The notes under the pieces were generated by a model. The model was not told the origin of the DNA, did not search any database, and saw only the letters and a program-made list of their open reading frames with translations. A stretch of 5,466 nt of DNA, from the NCBI GenBank assembly GCA_023388675.1, contig JAEWFU010000099.1, positions 1 through 5,466 on the forward strand. Reading direction: 5' to 3'. This DNA is from Pseudomonadota bacterium. Lineage in GTDB: Bacteria; Pseudomonadota; Alphaproteobacteria; Rhizobiales; Rhizobiaceae. Shown one piece after another: positions 1 through 5,466 of the stretch. The position numbers were made by a program, and so were the translations under genes. How positions within the stretch are numbered: position 1 is the first letter of the stretch; every line of letters starts with the position of its first letter.

Positions 1-700
1 TGGCTTCCTTCCAGGCGTCGATGAAGCCGCGCGCCATGGTGTCGTCGTTGGCGTAGACGCCGTCGATGCCGTCGCCGAAGCGGGTGATGAGGTCGCGGCT
101 GACGACGAGCGCCTTCTGCTGGTCGAAATCGGCGTTCACCGTGTCGAGCACCTCGATCTTGCTGCCGATCTCGGCCAGCCGGTCGACGAAGCCGCCGACG
201 CGACCGATCGTGGTGCCGTTGCCGGCCTGCCCCGCGATGACGACGACGGAACCCTCGCCGCCCAGCACGTCGTTGAGCGAATCGGCCGCCATCTCGCCTT
301 CCTCGTACACGTCAGGCCCGGTGAAGGACTTGATGAACTGGTTGGCCTGCTCGTCCATCGGCGAGTTTATGAGGATCGCGGGAATCTCGGCCTGCTGCGC
401 GCGTGCGAGACCCGGAATATAGGCCTGCGGATCGAGCGGCCACAGGATGATACCGTCGGCGTTGCGCGCGATGCAGGTGTTGAGCTGCTCGGTTCCGGTC
501 TGCACGTTGAAGTTCTGGCTGAGGGTGATGACCTCGATGCCGAGCTCCTTGGCGCGTGCCTCCAGCGCCTCGTTGGCCGGGGTCGCGTAGGCATGTGCGT
601 CGGCTGCGGTCACGTAGCAGACGGTCTTCGCCTCCGCCCAACCCACTGAGGCAAGCAGCGCCAGCGCGCTGACGATCATTCCACTTTTCGCTTTAGTCAT
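1..700 (-). CDS. Periplasmic sugar-binding protein of a CUT2 ABC transporter (C-terminus beyond window)
   Basis: The 233 visible residues look like an RbsB-type (Peripla_BP_4) solute receptor that binds a sugar in the periplasm and delivers it to the adjacent permeases. Residues 1-24 form a signal peptide: basic start (MTKAKSG), hydrophobic core (MIVSALALLASVGW) and an AEA cleavage site before KTVCYV. The mature part shows alternating beta/alpha segments: ADGIILWPLD at 81-90, a GQAGNGTTIGRVGGF block at 157-171 and DGVYANDDTMARG at 213-225, all typical of this family. Cysteines 28 and 76 could form a disulfide. About 80-100 residues are missing at the left edge if the protein has the usual length of 310-330. 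The ATG at 700 is preceded by AAGGAGG with 5-nt spacing; an internal ATG at 679 lacks such support and would remove the basic n-region. It lies 26 nt behind the second permease, so it is the last visible gene of the transport operon. The ligand cannot be read from the sequence. Confidence 0.93.
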   Translation of the reverse strand, partial: MTKAKSGMIVSALALLASVGWAEAKTVCYVTAADAHAYATPANEALEARAKELGIEVITLSQNFNVQTGTEQLNTCIARNADGIILWPLDPQAYIPGLARAQQAEIPAILINSPMDEQANQFIKSFTGPDVYEEGEMAADSLNDVLGGEGSVVVIAGQAGNGTTIGRVGGFVDRLAEIGSKIEVLDTVNADFDQQKALVVSRDLITRFGDGIDGVYANDDTMARGFIDAWKEA

Positions 701-705
701 TATTT

Positions 706-712
706 CCTCCTT
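706..712 (-). promoter_or_regulatory. Strong ribosome binding site of the binding-protein gene
   Basis: On the minus strand this reads AAGGAGG, 5 nt before the ATG at 700. It is the closest match to the anti-Shine-Dalgarno sequence among the operon's start sites and fixes the start. A strong site fits the usual need for excess receptor over membrane components. No terminator or promoter is visible in the 26-nt gap, so the gene is probably co-transcribed with the permeases. Confidence 0.8.
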
Positions 713-726
713 CAATTGGCAGATGT

Positions 727-1692
727 TCAACCCGGGGCGCCCGCCGCCGCATGCGTGCGCGGACCGGGGCGCACCGTGCGGTCGAGAACGACAAGCAGAA
801 TGAGAATGACGCCGGCGACGACCTGCTGGATGTAGGCGGGCACCGACTGGAACTCCATCGCCGTCGTCAGCGATGCAATGGTCAGCACGCCGCCGAGCGT
901 GCCCAGCGCCGAGCCGCGGCCGCCCTCGATGCGCGTGCCGCCGACGACCACGGCTGCAATCACCGTGACGATCAGCTCAGCGCCGAAGACGGGCGAGCCG
1001 GTGTTGGTCGTCAGGCTCTGGAGCACGCCGGCCACGCCGGCGAGCGTGCCGGCGAAGACGAAGGCGAGGAACACGGTGCGGCCGGGCGCGATGCCGCTCG
1101 CTTCGGCGGCGTCGGCATTGGAGCCGACCGCGAACAGGTTGCGCCCCGCCACGGTGCGCGTCAGCCAGAAATGAAGCAGCAGGATCGAGCCGACGAACAG
1201 CGCGCTGCGCAGGGTGAATATCTCGAGATAGATCTTCGACAGGGCCAGCGACAGCATGATGTCGGTGCCGGCAACCGGCTGGCTGCCGGTCAGCCAGTGC
1301 GCGACAGAACGGAAGATCAGCATGGTTGCCAGCGTGGCGACCAGCGCGTTGACCTTGAAGACGACGGAGAGAAGGCCGTTAAAGGCGCCCGCCGCGGCAC
1401 CCGCCAGCACGCCGGCCAGTGCGGCGGGCCAGATGCCGAGGACGGGCTGCAGCATCACGGCGGTGATGCCGGCCAGCGCGAAGGTGGAGCCCACCGAAAG
1501 ATCGATCTGGCGGGCGATGAGAAGCACCGTCATGCCGATCGCGATGATGCCGATGGTGGCGCTGCGGTCGAGCCCGAGGCCGAGCGTGGTGACGCTCAGG
1601 AAGCCGGGAACCGTGAGCGAGGCGACCAGCAGCGTGAGGCCCAGAATGACGGCGACGCGATAGCGGACGAGCCGCGCAAGCAGTGTCATCAT
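727..1692 (-). CDS. CUT2 sugar ABC transporter permease, second subunit (RbsC-like)
   Basis: This is an inner-membrane permease of the BPD_transp_2 family, 321 aa, which is the usual length. It contains many hydrophobic segments (for example 11-30, 45-61, 87-107, 164-178, 205-225, 240-252, 290-304). Family motifs are all present in canonical form: IDLSVGS at 63-69, VGSNADAAEASGI at 189-201 and VVGGTRIEGGRGSALGT at 249-265, the last lying in the cytoplasmic region that contacts the ATPase. It should pair with the neighbouring permease to form the sugar channel. The ATG at 1692 overlaps the upstream stop as ATGA, which suggests translational coupling. A second ATG follows at 1689; GGAGG ends 3 nt before the first and 6 nt before the second, so the second may be the one mainly used (320 aa). 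The same frame stays open far upstream to 2742, but that extension is antisense-like, low-quality sequence inside the first permease gene and is not part of this protein. Confidence 0.94.
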   Translation of the reverse strand: MMTLLARLVRYRVAVILGLTLLVASLTVPGFLSVTTLGLGLDRSATIGIIAIGMTVLLIARQIDLSVGSTFALAGITAVMLQPVLGIWPAALAGVLAGAAAGAFNGLLSVVFKVNALVATLATMLIFRSVAHWLTGSQPVAGTDIMLSLALSKIYLEIFTLRSALFVGSILLLHFWLTRTVAGRNLFAVGSNADAAEASGIAPGRTVFLAFVFAGTLAGVAGVLQSLTTNTGSPVFGAELIVTVIAAVVVGGTRIEGGRGSALGTLGGVLTIASLTTAMEFQSVPAYIQQVVAGVILILLVVLDRTVRPGPRTHAAAGAPG

Positions 1693-2687
1693 GCCCCTCC
1701 CCGCCTGCGAAGGGCGACATCCAGCGCGACCGCGCCCGCGATCAGCAGGCCGAGCACGAAACCCTGCACCGGCGTGCGCACGCCCTGCAGCACCATCACA
1801 TTGGTCAGCAACTGCACGAACACCAGCCCGGCGATGGCGCGCGGCACCGAACCGAAGCCGCCCATGATGGAGATACCGCCGACGACGACCGCCGTGATGG
1901 CGCTGAACTCGTAGCCGGTGCCGACCAGCGGCCGCGCGCTCTGCAGCGTCAGTCCCAGCAGCGCGCCGCTCAGTCCCGAGCAGAGCGCGGTGATCACGAA
2001 GGCGCCGGCCTTGACCGCCCGCACCGGCACGGCGCTCGCCTCGGCCGCGCTGTAATTGCCGCCCGTGGCGACCGTCCACCGGCCCCAGTAGGAACGCGCG
2101 AGCACGAAATGGCCGACCACCGCCACGGCGAGGAAGATCAGCACGATCGTGGGTATGCCGAAGATGCGGCTTTTCACCAGCGCGGCCGTCTCGGGGTTCG
2201 TGCCGTAGACGATCACGCCGCCCACCGCCGCCTGCACGATGCCGAGCACGATGGTGCCGACGCCCAGCGTCGCGATGATCGGATTGATGCCGATATAGCC
2301 GATCAGCAGACCGCTCATCAGGCCGCAGAACCCGGCAAGCGCGATGGCTGCGGCGAAGGCCGGCACCGGGCCGATCATCGGCTGCAGGGCAAGCGAGAGG
2401 ATCGCCCCGCAGGCAATCGTCGCAGGCACCGACAGGTCTGCAAGGCCGCCGACCACCAGCACGAAGGTCATGCCGACGACGACGATGCCGACGATCGCCA
2501 TCGAGGTGAGCACGTTGACGAAATTGCCTGCGGTAAAGAACACCGGGCTGGCGAGCGAGCCGTAGATCAGCACCGCCAGGATCGCGATCGCAAGCCCGCC
2601 GCGCGACAGGAGATCGACCAGCGGACTTCCACTCCGGAAGCGTTCGTTCGTTGTTTCCTGCTGCATCTGTATGGGTACGTCCGTCAC
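1689..2687 (-). CDS. CUT2 sugar ABC transporter permease, first subunit (RbsC-like, divergent motifs)
   Basis: A 332-aa inner-membrane permease of the BPD_transp_2 (RbsC) family, with a hydrophilic cytoplasmic tail of about 30 residues before the first membrane span. Hydrophobic segments include 31-47, 59-80, 107-131, 137-160, 178-196, 228-248 and 282-299. Family landmarks are recognisable but changed relative to its partner: LADLSVPA at 82-89 where the family usually has DLSVG, AEASAVPV at 214-221 in place of AEASGI, and VVGGISIMGGFGS at 268-280. It probably forms a heterodimer with the second permease. Translation appears to start at GTG (2687), which overlaps the stop of the ATPase gene as GTGA and has an AGGAGG site 4 nt upstream. 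The next in-frame ATG (2666) has no ribosome site and would shorten the tail by seven residues. Both neighbours are overlapped by 4 bp, marking tight co-expression. Membrane-span limits are judged by eye. Confidence 0.93.
   Translation of the reverse strand: MTDVPIQMQQETTNERFRSGSPLVDLLSRGGLAIAILAVLIYGSLASPVFFTAGNFVNVLTSMAIVGIVVVGMTFVLVVGGLADLSVPATIACGAILSLALQPMIGPVPAFAAAIALAGFCGLMSGLLIGYIGINPIIATLGVGTIVLGIVQAAVGGVIVYGTNPETAALVKSRIFGIPTIVLIFLAVAVVGHFVLARSYWGRWTVATGGNYSAAEASAVPVRAVKAGAFVITALCSGLSGALLGLTLQSARPLVGTGYEFSAITAVVVGGISIMGGFGSVPRAIAGLVFVQLLTNVMVLQGVRTPVQGFVLGLLIAGAVALDVALRRRGGA
1694..1700 (-). promoter_or_regulatory. Ribosome binding site of the second permease
   Basis: The minus strand reads GGAGGGG just before tandem ATG codons at 1692 and 1689. 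It lies inside the last codons of the first permease gene. The spacing from GGAGG is 3 nt to the first ATG and 6 nt to the second, which favours the second codon without excluding the first. Confidence 0.65.
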
Positions 2688-4183
2688 GCGGCCTCCTCCC
2701 CGGTGGCGAGCGCCATGATCCTCTCCTCGCTGAGAGCCGCACGCTCGACGGGTGCGGAGGCGTGGCCGTCGCGCATCACGACGACGCGGTCGCAGACGCC
2801 CAGCACCTCAGGCAGCTCGGACGAGATCATCAGCACCGCCATGCCGCCGGCGACGAGCTCGCCGATGATGCGGTGGATTTCCGCCTTTGCGCCCACGTCG
2901 ACGCCGCGCGTCGGCTCGTCGAGGATGAGCACCGAAGGGTTGGCGGACAGCCATTTGGAAATGACGGCCTTCTGCTGGTTGCCGCCCGACAGCAGGCTGA
3001 TGCGCCGTTCCGGGTCCGGCGGCACGATGGAGAATTCCTTCGTGTACCTGTCGGCCAGCTTGCGGTCGGCGCTCATGCTCACCCGGCCGAAGCGGGAGAG
3101 CTTGCGCAGCACCGGCAGGCTGATGTTCTCGCGCACGCTCAATGACGGGATGATGCCGTCGTCCTTGCGGTCCTCCGGCACGTAGGCGATGCCCGCGCGC
3201 ACGGCGGCCGCAGGCGAATTGATCGTGACCGGCTTGCCGGCGACCTCGATCCGGCCTTCGGTGGCGCGCGCCAGGCCGAAGATGGCCCTTGCCAGCTCCG
3301 TGCGCCCTGCCCCGACAAGACCGGTGAGGCCCAGAATCTCGCCGGCCCGAACCTCGAAGCTGACACTGCGGAAATTGTAGCCGTCGCCGAGGCCGATGAC
3401 TTTCAACACCGGGGCACGGATTTCCGACGGCGTCTTGGGGAAGACGTTGGTGACCTCGCGCCCCACCATCAGGCGGATCATCTCCGCCGCCGTGATGCCG
3501 GCCGCCGGGCGCGTGTCGATCATGCTGCCGTCGCGCAGGATCGTCACGTCGTCGGCGATCTCCAGCACCTCCTTGAGGCGGTGGCTGATGTAGATGATGG
3601 CGATGCCTTCCTGCTTCATCTTGCGCAGGATGCGGAACAGCGCCGCCGTCTCGTGCTCGCTCAGGCTGGAGGTCGGTTCGTCGAGAACGATGATGCGCGG
3701 CCCGGCGGCATAGGCCTTGGCGATCTCGACAAGCTGCTGCTGGCTGATCGAAAGGTCGCCGAGGCGCGCCTTCGGGTCGATGGCCGCGCCGAGCTCGTCG
3801 AGGATGACTTGCGTGTCGCGCACCATCGCCGCCTTGTCGGCAAGGCCCCACTTGCGCGGCATGCGCCCGAGATAGACGTTTTCGGCGACGCTGAGATCGG
3901 GAACCAGATTGAGTTCCTGATGCACCATGCGGATGCCGAGCTTCTGCGCATCGGCGGGCTTGCGCATGCGCACTTCGACGCCCGCGATCTCGGTGGTGCC
4001 GGTCGTGGGAAGGTAAGTGCCACTCAGCACCTTCATCAGCGTCGACTTGCCGGCGCCGTTCTCGCCGACGATCGCATGCACGCGACCGAAATCGACCGTC
4101 AGGTTGACGTCCGAAAGCGCCTTCACGCCCGGAAAAGTCTTGCTGATCCCCCGCATGCGGAGGGCGCTTGTCGCAACCGACAT
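2684..4183 (-). CDS. CUT2 sugar ABC transporter ATP-binding protein (double NBD, RbsA/MglA-like)
   Basis: A 499-aa cytoplasmic ATPase with two fused nucleotide-binding domains, the standard length and layout of the CUT2 family; it powers sugar import through the two downstream permeases. Domain 1: Walker A GENGAGKST at 40-48, Q-loop Gln89 (VHQELN), family-typical LSISQQQ signature at 144-150, Walker B IIVLDEPTSSL at 164-174 and switch His201. Domain 2: a degenerate Walker A GLVGAGRTE at 288-296 with Arg instead of the catalytic Lys, an intact signature LSGGNQQK at 398-405, Walker B VLILDEPTRGVD at 418-429, and Ser (ISSELPEV, 453-460) where a switch His would be. This asymmetry is normal for RbsA/MglA-type proteins and implies one main hydrolytic site. 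The ATG at 4183 follows GGGAGG with 6-nt spacing. It is the first gene after the 114-bp gap and so may begin its own transcript. The sequence does not tell which sugar is carried. Confidence 0.97.
   Translation of the reverse strand: MSVATSALRMRGISKTFPGVKALSDVNLTVDFGRVHAIVGENGAGKSTLMKVLSGTYLPTTGTTEIAGVEVRMRKPADAQKLGIRMVHQELNLVPDLSVAENVYLGRMPRKWGLADKAAMVRDTQVILDELGAAIDPKARLGDLSISQQQLVEIAKAYAAGPRIIVLDEPTSSLSEHETAALFRILRKMKQEGIAIIYISHRLKEVLEIADDVTILRDGSMIDTRPAAGITAAEMIRLMVGREVTNVFPKTPSEIRAPVLKVIGLGDGYNFRSVSFEVRAGEILGLTGLVGAGRTELARAIFGLARATEGRIEVAGKPVTINSPAAAVRAGIAYVPEDRKDDGIIPSLSVRENISLPVLRKLSRFGRVSMSADRKLADRYTKEFSIVPPDPERRISLLSGGNQQKAVISKWLSANPSVLILDEPTRGVDVGAKAEIHRIIGELVAGGMAVLMISSELPEVLGVCDRVVVMRDGHASAPVERAALSEERIMALATGEEAA
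2692..2700 (-). promoter_or_regulatory. Ribosome binding site supporting the GTG start of the first permease
   Basis: The minus strand reads GGGAGGAGG ending 4 nt before the GTG at 2687. It sits within the final codons of the ATPase gene (the GEEAA end). It decides in favour of the GTG over the downstream ATG at 2666, whose upstream bases (ACGTACCCATACAG) show no purine-rich site. Confidence 0.75.
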
Positions 4184-4189
4184 ACCCTT

Positions 4190-4195
4190 CCTCCC
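4190..4195 (-). promoter_or_regulatory. Ribosome binding site of the ATPase gene
   Basis: The minus strand reads GGGAGG, 6 nt before the ATG at 4183. This is good spacing and supports the chosen start. Confidence 0.7.
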
Positions 4196-4241
4196 GATCG
4201 TCCGCCCCTGCCCTTCGTTACGGTATCAGGCGAGCGTTGTT

Positions 4242-4270
4242 CTATTACACTAATATAATACCCTGCGCAA
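4242..4270 (-). promoter_or_regulatory. Possible sigma-70-type promoter for the transporter genes
   Basis: The 114-bp gap between the lactonase-like gene and the ATPase gene holds the only clearly AT-rich island in the window. On the minus strand TTGCGC (4265-4270) and TAATAG (4242-4247) are separated by 17 nt. Each matches the consensus TTGACA/TATAAT at only 3 of 6 positions. A better -10-like hexamer, TATTAT (4255-4260), lacks a good -35 box at the right distance. Transcription from here would give a leader of roughly 50 nt before the ATG at 4183. The arrangement suggests the transporter can be transcribed separately from the enzymes upstream, but the boxes are weak and read-through is also possible. 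Confidence 0.35.
4243..4255. promoter_or_regulatory. Candidate operator: palindrome TATTA-CAC-TAATA
   Basis: The plus strand reads TATTA, CAC, TAATA, a perfect 5+5 inverted repeat around a 3-nt centre. An overlapping longer version (4244-4259) is ATTACA-CTAA-TATAAT with one mismatch between arms. It overlaps the proposed -10 region, where a bound repressor would block RNA polymerase. Short AT-rich palindromes of this size are used by several sugar regulators, including GntR-family ones, but I cannot assign the family, and no regulator gene is in the window. Confidence 0.4.
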
Positions 4271-4297
4271 GCGAAGGCCCGCCTGTTTCTCGTCGCT

Positions 4298-5149
4298 TTA
4301 GAGCGAAAGTCCGTAGAAGCGCGTCGCGTTCAGGCCATAGACCGCGTCCCGTTCGGCTTCCGTGAGACGGCCGTCGAGGATCGCGCGCAACGCCTGCAGC
4401 GCCTCGGCGTAGCTGCCCGCCTGAAGACATACCGGCCAGTCGCTGCCGAACATCAGCCGGCCGGGGCCGAACGACCCTGCGACATGGTCCACATAGGGCT
4501 TGAGGTCCGCCGGCTTCCAGCGCCGGTGATCGGCCTCGGTGATCATGCCCGAGAGCTTGCAATGCACATTCGGAAAGGCAGCGACGGTCGCCATGTCCTC
4601 GGCCCAGCCGTCGAACGCGCCGGATGCGATATCCGGCTTGGCGATGTGATCGACGACGGCATTCAGGCCCGGCACCGCTTCCAGCGCGCGGACGACATGC
4701 GGCAGATGCCGGGGATGAACCAGTATGTCGAAGGCGATGCCCCGCTCCGCCAGCAACTTCAGATTGGCCAGCACCGCGGGGCGCAGAATGTAGGCGTCGT
4801 CGGCAAGGTCCTGCAGCATCGGGCGCAGGCCGACGAATTTGGAATGCCGCTGGAGCGCGTCGAGCTCCGTCCCGAAGCCGGCATCCTCCATGTCGAGCCA
4901 TCCAACGACGCCCGCCACGAACGGCGTCCGCGCGGCCAGGCCGAGCAGGTAGATCGTTTCCGCCTCGGTCTGCGCCGCCTGGACGACCACCGTCGCGTCT
5001 ACGCCGGCCCTGCGCAGCAGCGGCGCAAGGTCATCCGGCAGGTAGTCGCGATAGAGCAGTTCGCCCATATCCGGCGACATCCAGTGATAATCGCCGCGCG
5101 CGACCTGCCAGAAATGATGGTGGGCGTCGATGACGGGAGCGGCGGCCAT
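4298..5149 (-). CDS. COG3618 amidohydrolase, probable sugar lactonase (L-fuconolactonase/L-rhamnonolactonase type)
   Basis: A complete 283-aa TIM-barrel metal hydrolase of the amidohydrolase_2 family (COG3618), whose characterised members open sugar lactones such as L-fucono-1,5-lactone and L-rhamnono-lactone, or 2-pyrone-4,6-dicarboxylate. Visible landmarks: the metal-type HxH in IDAHHHFW (7-14, His10 and His12), GLRPMLQD (107-114), VHPRH (144-148), VDHIAKP (166-172), HCKLSG (196-201) and FGSDWPVC (234-241, with the conserved Asp237), then the usual NATRFYGL end. No signal peptide, so it is cytoplasmic. The ATG at 5149 has AGGAG 6 nt upstream and begins 10 nt after the FAH-family stop, so the two enzymes share an operon. 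In oxidative deoxy-sugar pathways a lactonase follows the sugar dehydrogenase and yields the aldonate for a dehydratase. The neighbouring transporter and FAH gene favour this role over the 2-pyrone-dicarboxylate one. The family call is firm; the exact substrate is inferred. Confidence 0.9.
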   Translation of the reverse strand: MAAAPVIDAHHHFWQVARGDYHWMSPDMGELLYRDYLPDDLAPLLRRAGVDATVVVQAAQTEAETIYLLGLAARTPFVAGVVGWLDMEDAGFGTELDALQRHSKFVGLRPMLQDLADDAYILRPAVLANLKLLAERGIAFDILVHPRHLPHVVRALEAVPGLNAVVDHIAKPDIASGAFDGWAEDMATVAAFPNVHCKLSGMITEADHRRWKPADLKPYVDHVAGSFGPGRLMFGSDWPVCLQAGSYAEALQALRAILDGRLTEAERDAVYGLNATRFYGLSL

Positions 5150-5159
5150 CTGCCTCTCC

Positions 5160-5466
5160 TCAGCCGTCGGCGCGGAATGTCTGGGTCTGTGTTCCCAGGC
5201 CCTCGATGCCGAGTTCGACGACGTCGCCGTCCTTGAGGTAGCGCGGCGGCTTCATCCCCATGCCGACGCCGGGCGGCGTGCCGGTCGAGATGATGTCGCC
5301 GGGAAGCAGCGACATGAACTGCGACAGATAGGAAACCAGATACGCCACGCCGTAGACCATCGTCTTCGTCGAGCCGTCCTGCATCGTCTCGCCGTTCACC
5401 TTCAGCCACATGCCGAGGTTCTGCGGATCAGCGATCTCGTCGCGCGTCACCAGCCACGGACCGATC
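5160..5466 (-). CDS. FAH-family hydrolase, C-terminal part (probable 2,4-diketo-3-deoxy sugar-acid hydrolase)
   Basis: The last 101 residues of a fumarylacetoacetate hydrolase family enzyme are visible, running in from the right edge with no start in the window; the family is usually about 280 aa, so roughly two thirds is missing. The visible part begins IGPWLVTRDEI and holds the characteristic blocks LKVNGETMQDGST, LVSYLSQFMSLLPGDIISTGTPPGVGMG, KPPRYLKDGDVVEL and IEGLGTQTQ. The metal-binding acidic residues of the N-terminal half cannot be checked. Members beside a COG3618 lactonase commonly split 2,4-diketo-3-deoxy-L-fuconate or -rhamnonate into pyruvate and lactate, the last step of the oxidative pathway; other members act on acylpyruvates or are annotated ureidoglycolate lyase. 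A GTG at 5450 lies inside the conserved GPWLVT block and is an internal valine codon, not a start. The stop is 10 nt before the lactonase-like gene. Confidence 0.9.
   Translation of the reverse strand, partial: IGPWLVTRDEIADPQNLGMWLKVNGETMQDGSTKTMVYGVAYLVSYLSQFMSLLPGDIISTGTPPGVGMGMKPPRYLKDGDVVELGIEGLGTQTQTFRADG

Noticed and set aside
751..1914. A 387-codon plus-strand open frame antisense to the second permease.
   Set aside because: Low-complexity charged composition, no family motif and no ribosome site; explained by codon bias of the real gene opposite.
727..2742. One 671-codon minus-strand frame that could be read as a long fused permease.
   Set aside because: Only the last 321 residues look like protein. 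The upstream part is Arg/Gly/His-rich sequence out of frame with the well-supported first permease. ATGA overlap and GGAGG mark the true start near 1692.
1683..3185. A 500-codon plus-strand open frame running antisense to the permease and ATPase genes.
   Set aside because: Its product is rich in Arg, His, Asp, Gln and Ala with no recognisable motif, the usual mirror of high-GC genes. The minus-strand proteins carry full family motifs.
3281..3320. Loss of the Walker A lysine in the second ATPase domain as a sign of a broken gene.
   Set aside because: GxxGAGRTE with Arg, and no switch His in domain 2, are usual in RbsA/MglA-type ATPases, and the reading frame is intact.
4222..4262. GGTAT ... 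ATACC inverted repeat flanking the AT-rich island.
   Set aside because: Only 5 bp per arm with a 31-nt gap; expected by chance.
4269..4298. Inverted repeat AAGCGA ... TCGCTT after the lactonase-like gene as a terminator.
   Set aside because: The 6-bp stem has an 18-nt loop and no T run follows on the coding strand, so it is too weak to call.
4245..4901. A 218-codon minus-strand frame overlapping the lactonase-like gene.
   Set aside because: It lacks family motifs and is out of frame with the 283-aa protein, which has the HxH and FGSDWP motifs.

Overview
The window is a GC-rich stretch of bacterial DNA, probably from a proteobacterium. Alphaproteobacteria of the Rhizobiales type are the best guess, from the dense high-GC coding, the AGGAGG-type ribosome sites and a split-permease CUT2 sugar transporter beside sugar-acid catabolic genes. 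Nothing in the window fixes the genus. Every supported gene lies on the minus strand, so transcription runs from high to low coordinates.

In transcription order the window holds six genes. (1) The C-terminal third of a fumarylacetoacetate hydrolase (FAH) family enzyme, cut by the right edge. (2) A complete COG3618 amidohydrolase resembling sugar lactonases (L-fuconolactonase or L-rhamnonolactonase type), starting 10 nt after the FAH stop. (3) After a 114-bp gap with an AT-rich island, a possible promoter and a short palindrome comes a 499-aa double ATP-binding protein. (4) and (5) Two different RbsC-type permeases follow, joined by 4-bp GTGA and ATGA stop/start overlaps. (6) A periplasmic sugar-binding protein with a clear signal peptide comes last and is cut by the left edge.

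Together this reads as an uptake and catabolism locus for a sugar, most plausibly a 6-deoxy sugar such as L-fucose or L-rhamnose, or a related aldose. The transporter would bring the sugar in. An oxidative, non-phosphorylating route would then take it through lactone, acid, 2-keto-3-deoxy acid and 2,4-diketo acid, with the amidohydrolase opening the lactone and the FAH enzyme cleaving the diketo acid. The dehydrogenases and dehydratase this route needs are not in the window and would be expected upstream, beyond position 5466. The substrate is inferred from gene partnership and is not proven by the sequence.

No RNA gene, mobile element, CRISPR array or large repeat was seen. No wholly new system is evident. 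The points most worth a second look are the palindrome in the promoter gap, the asymmetry between the two permeases, and the substrate prediction.
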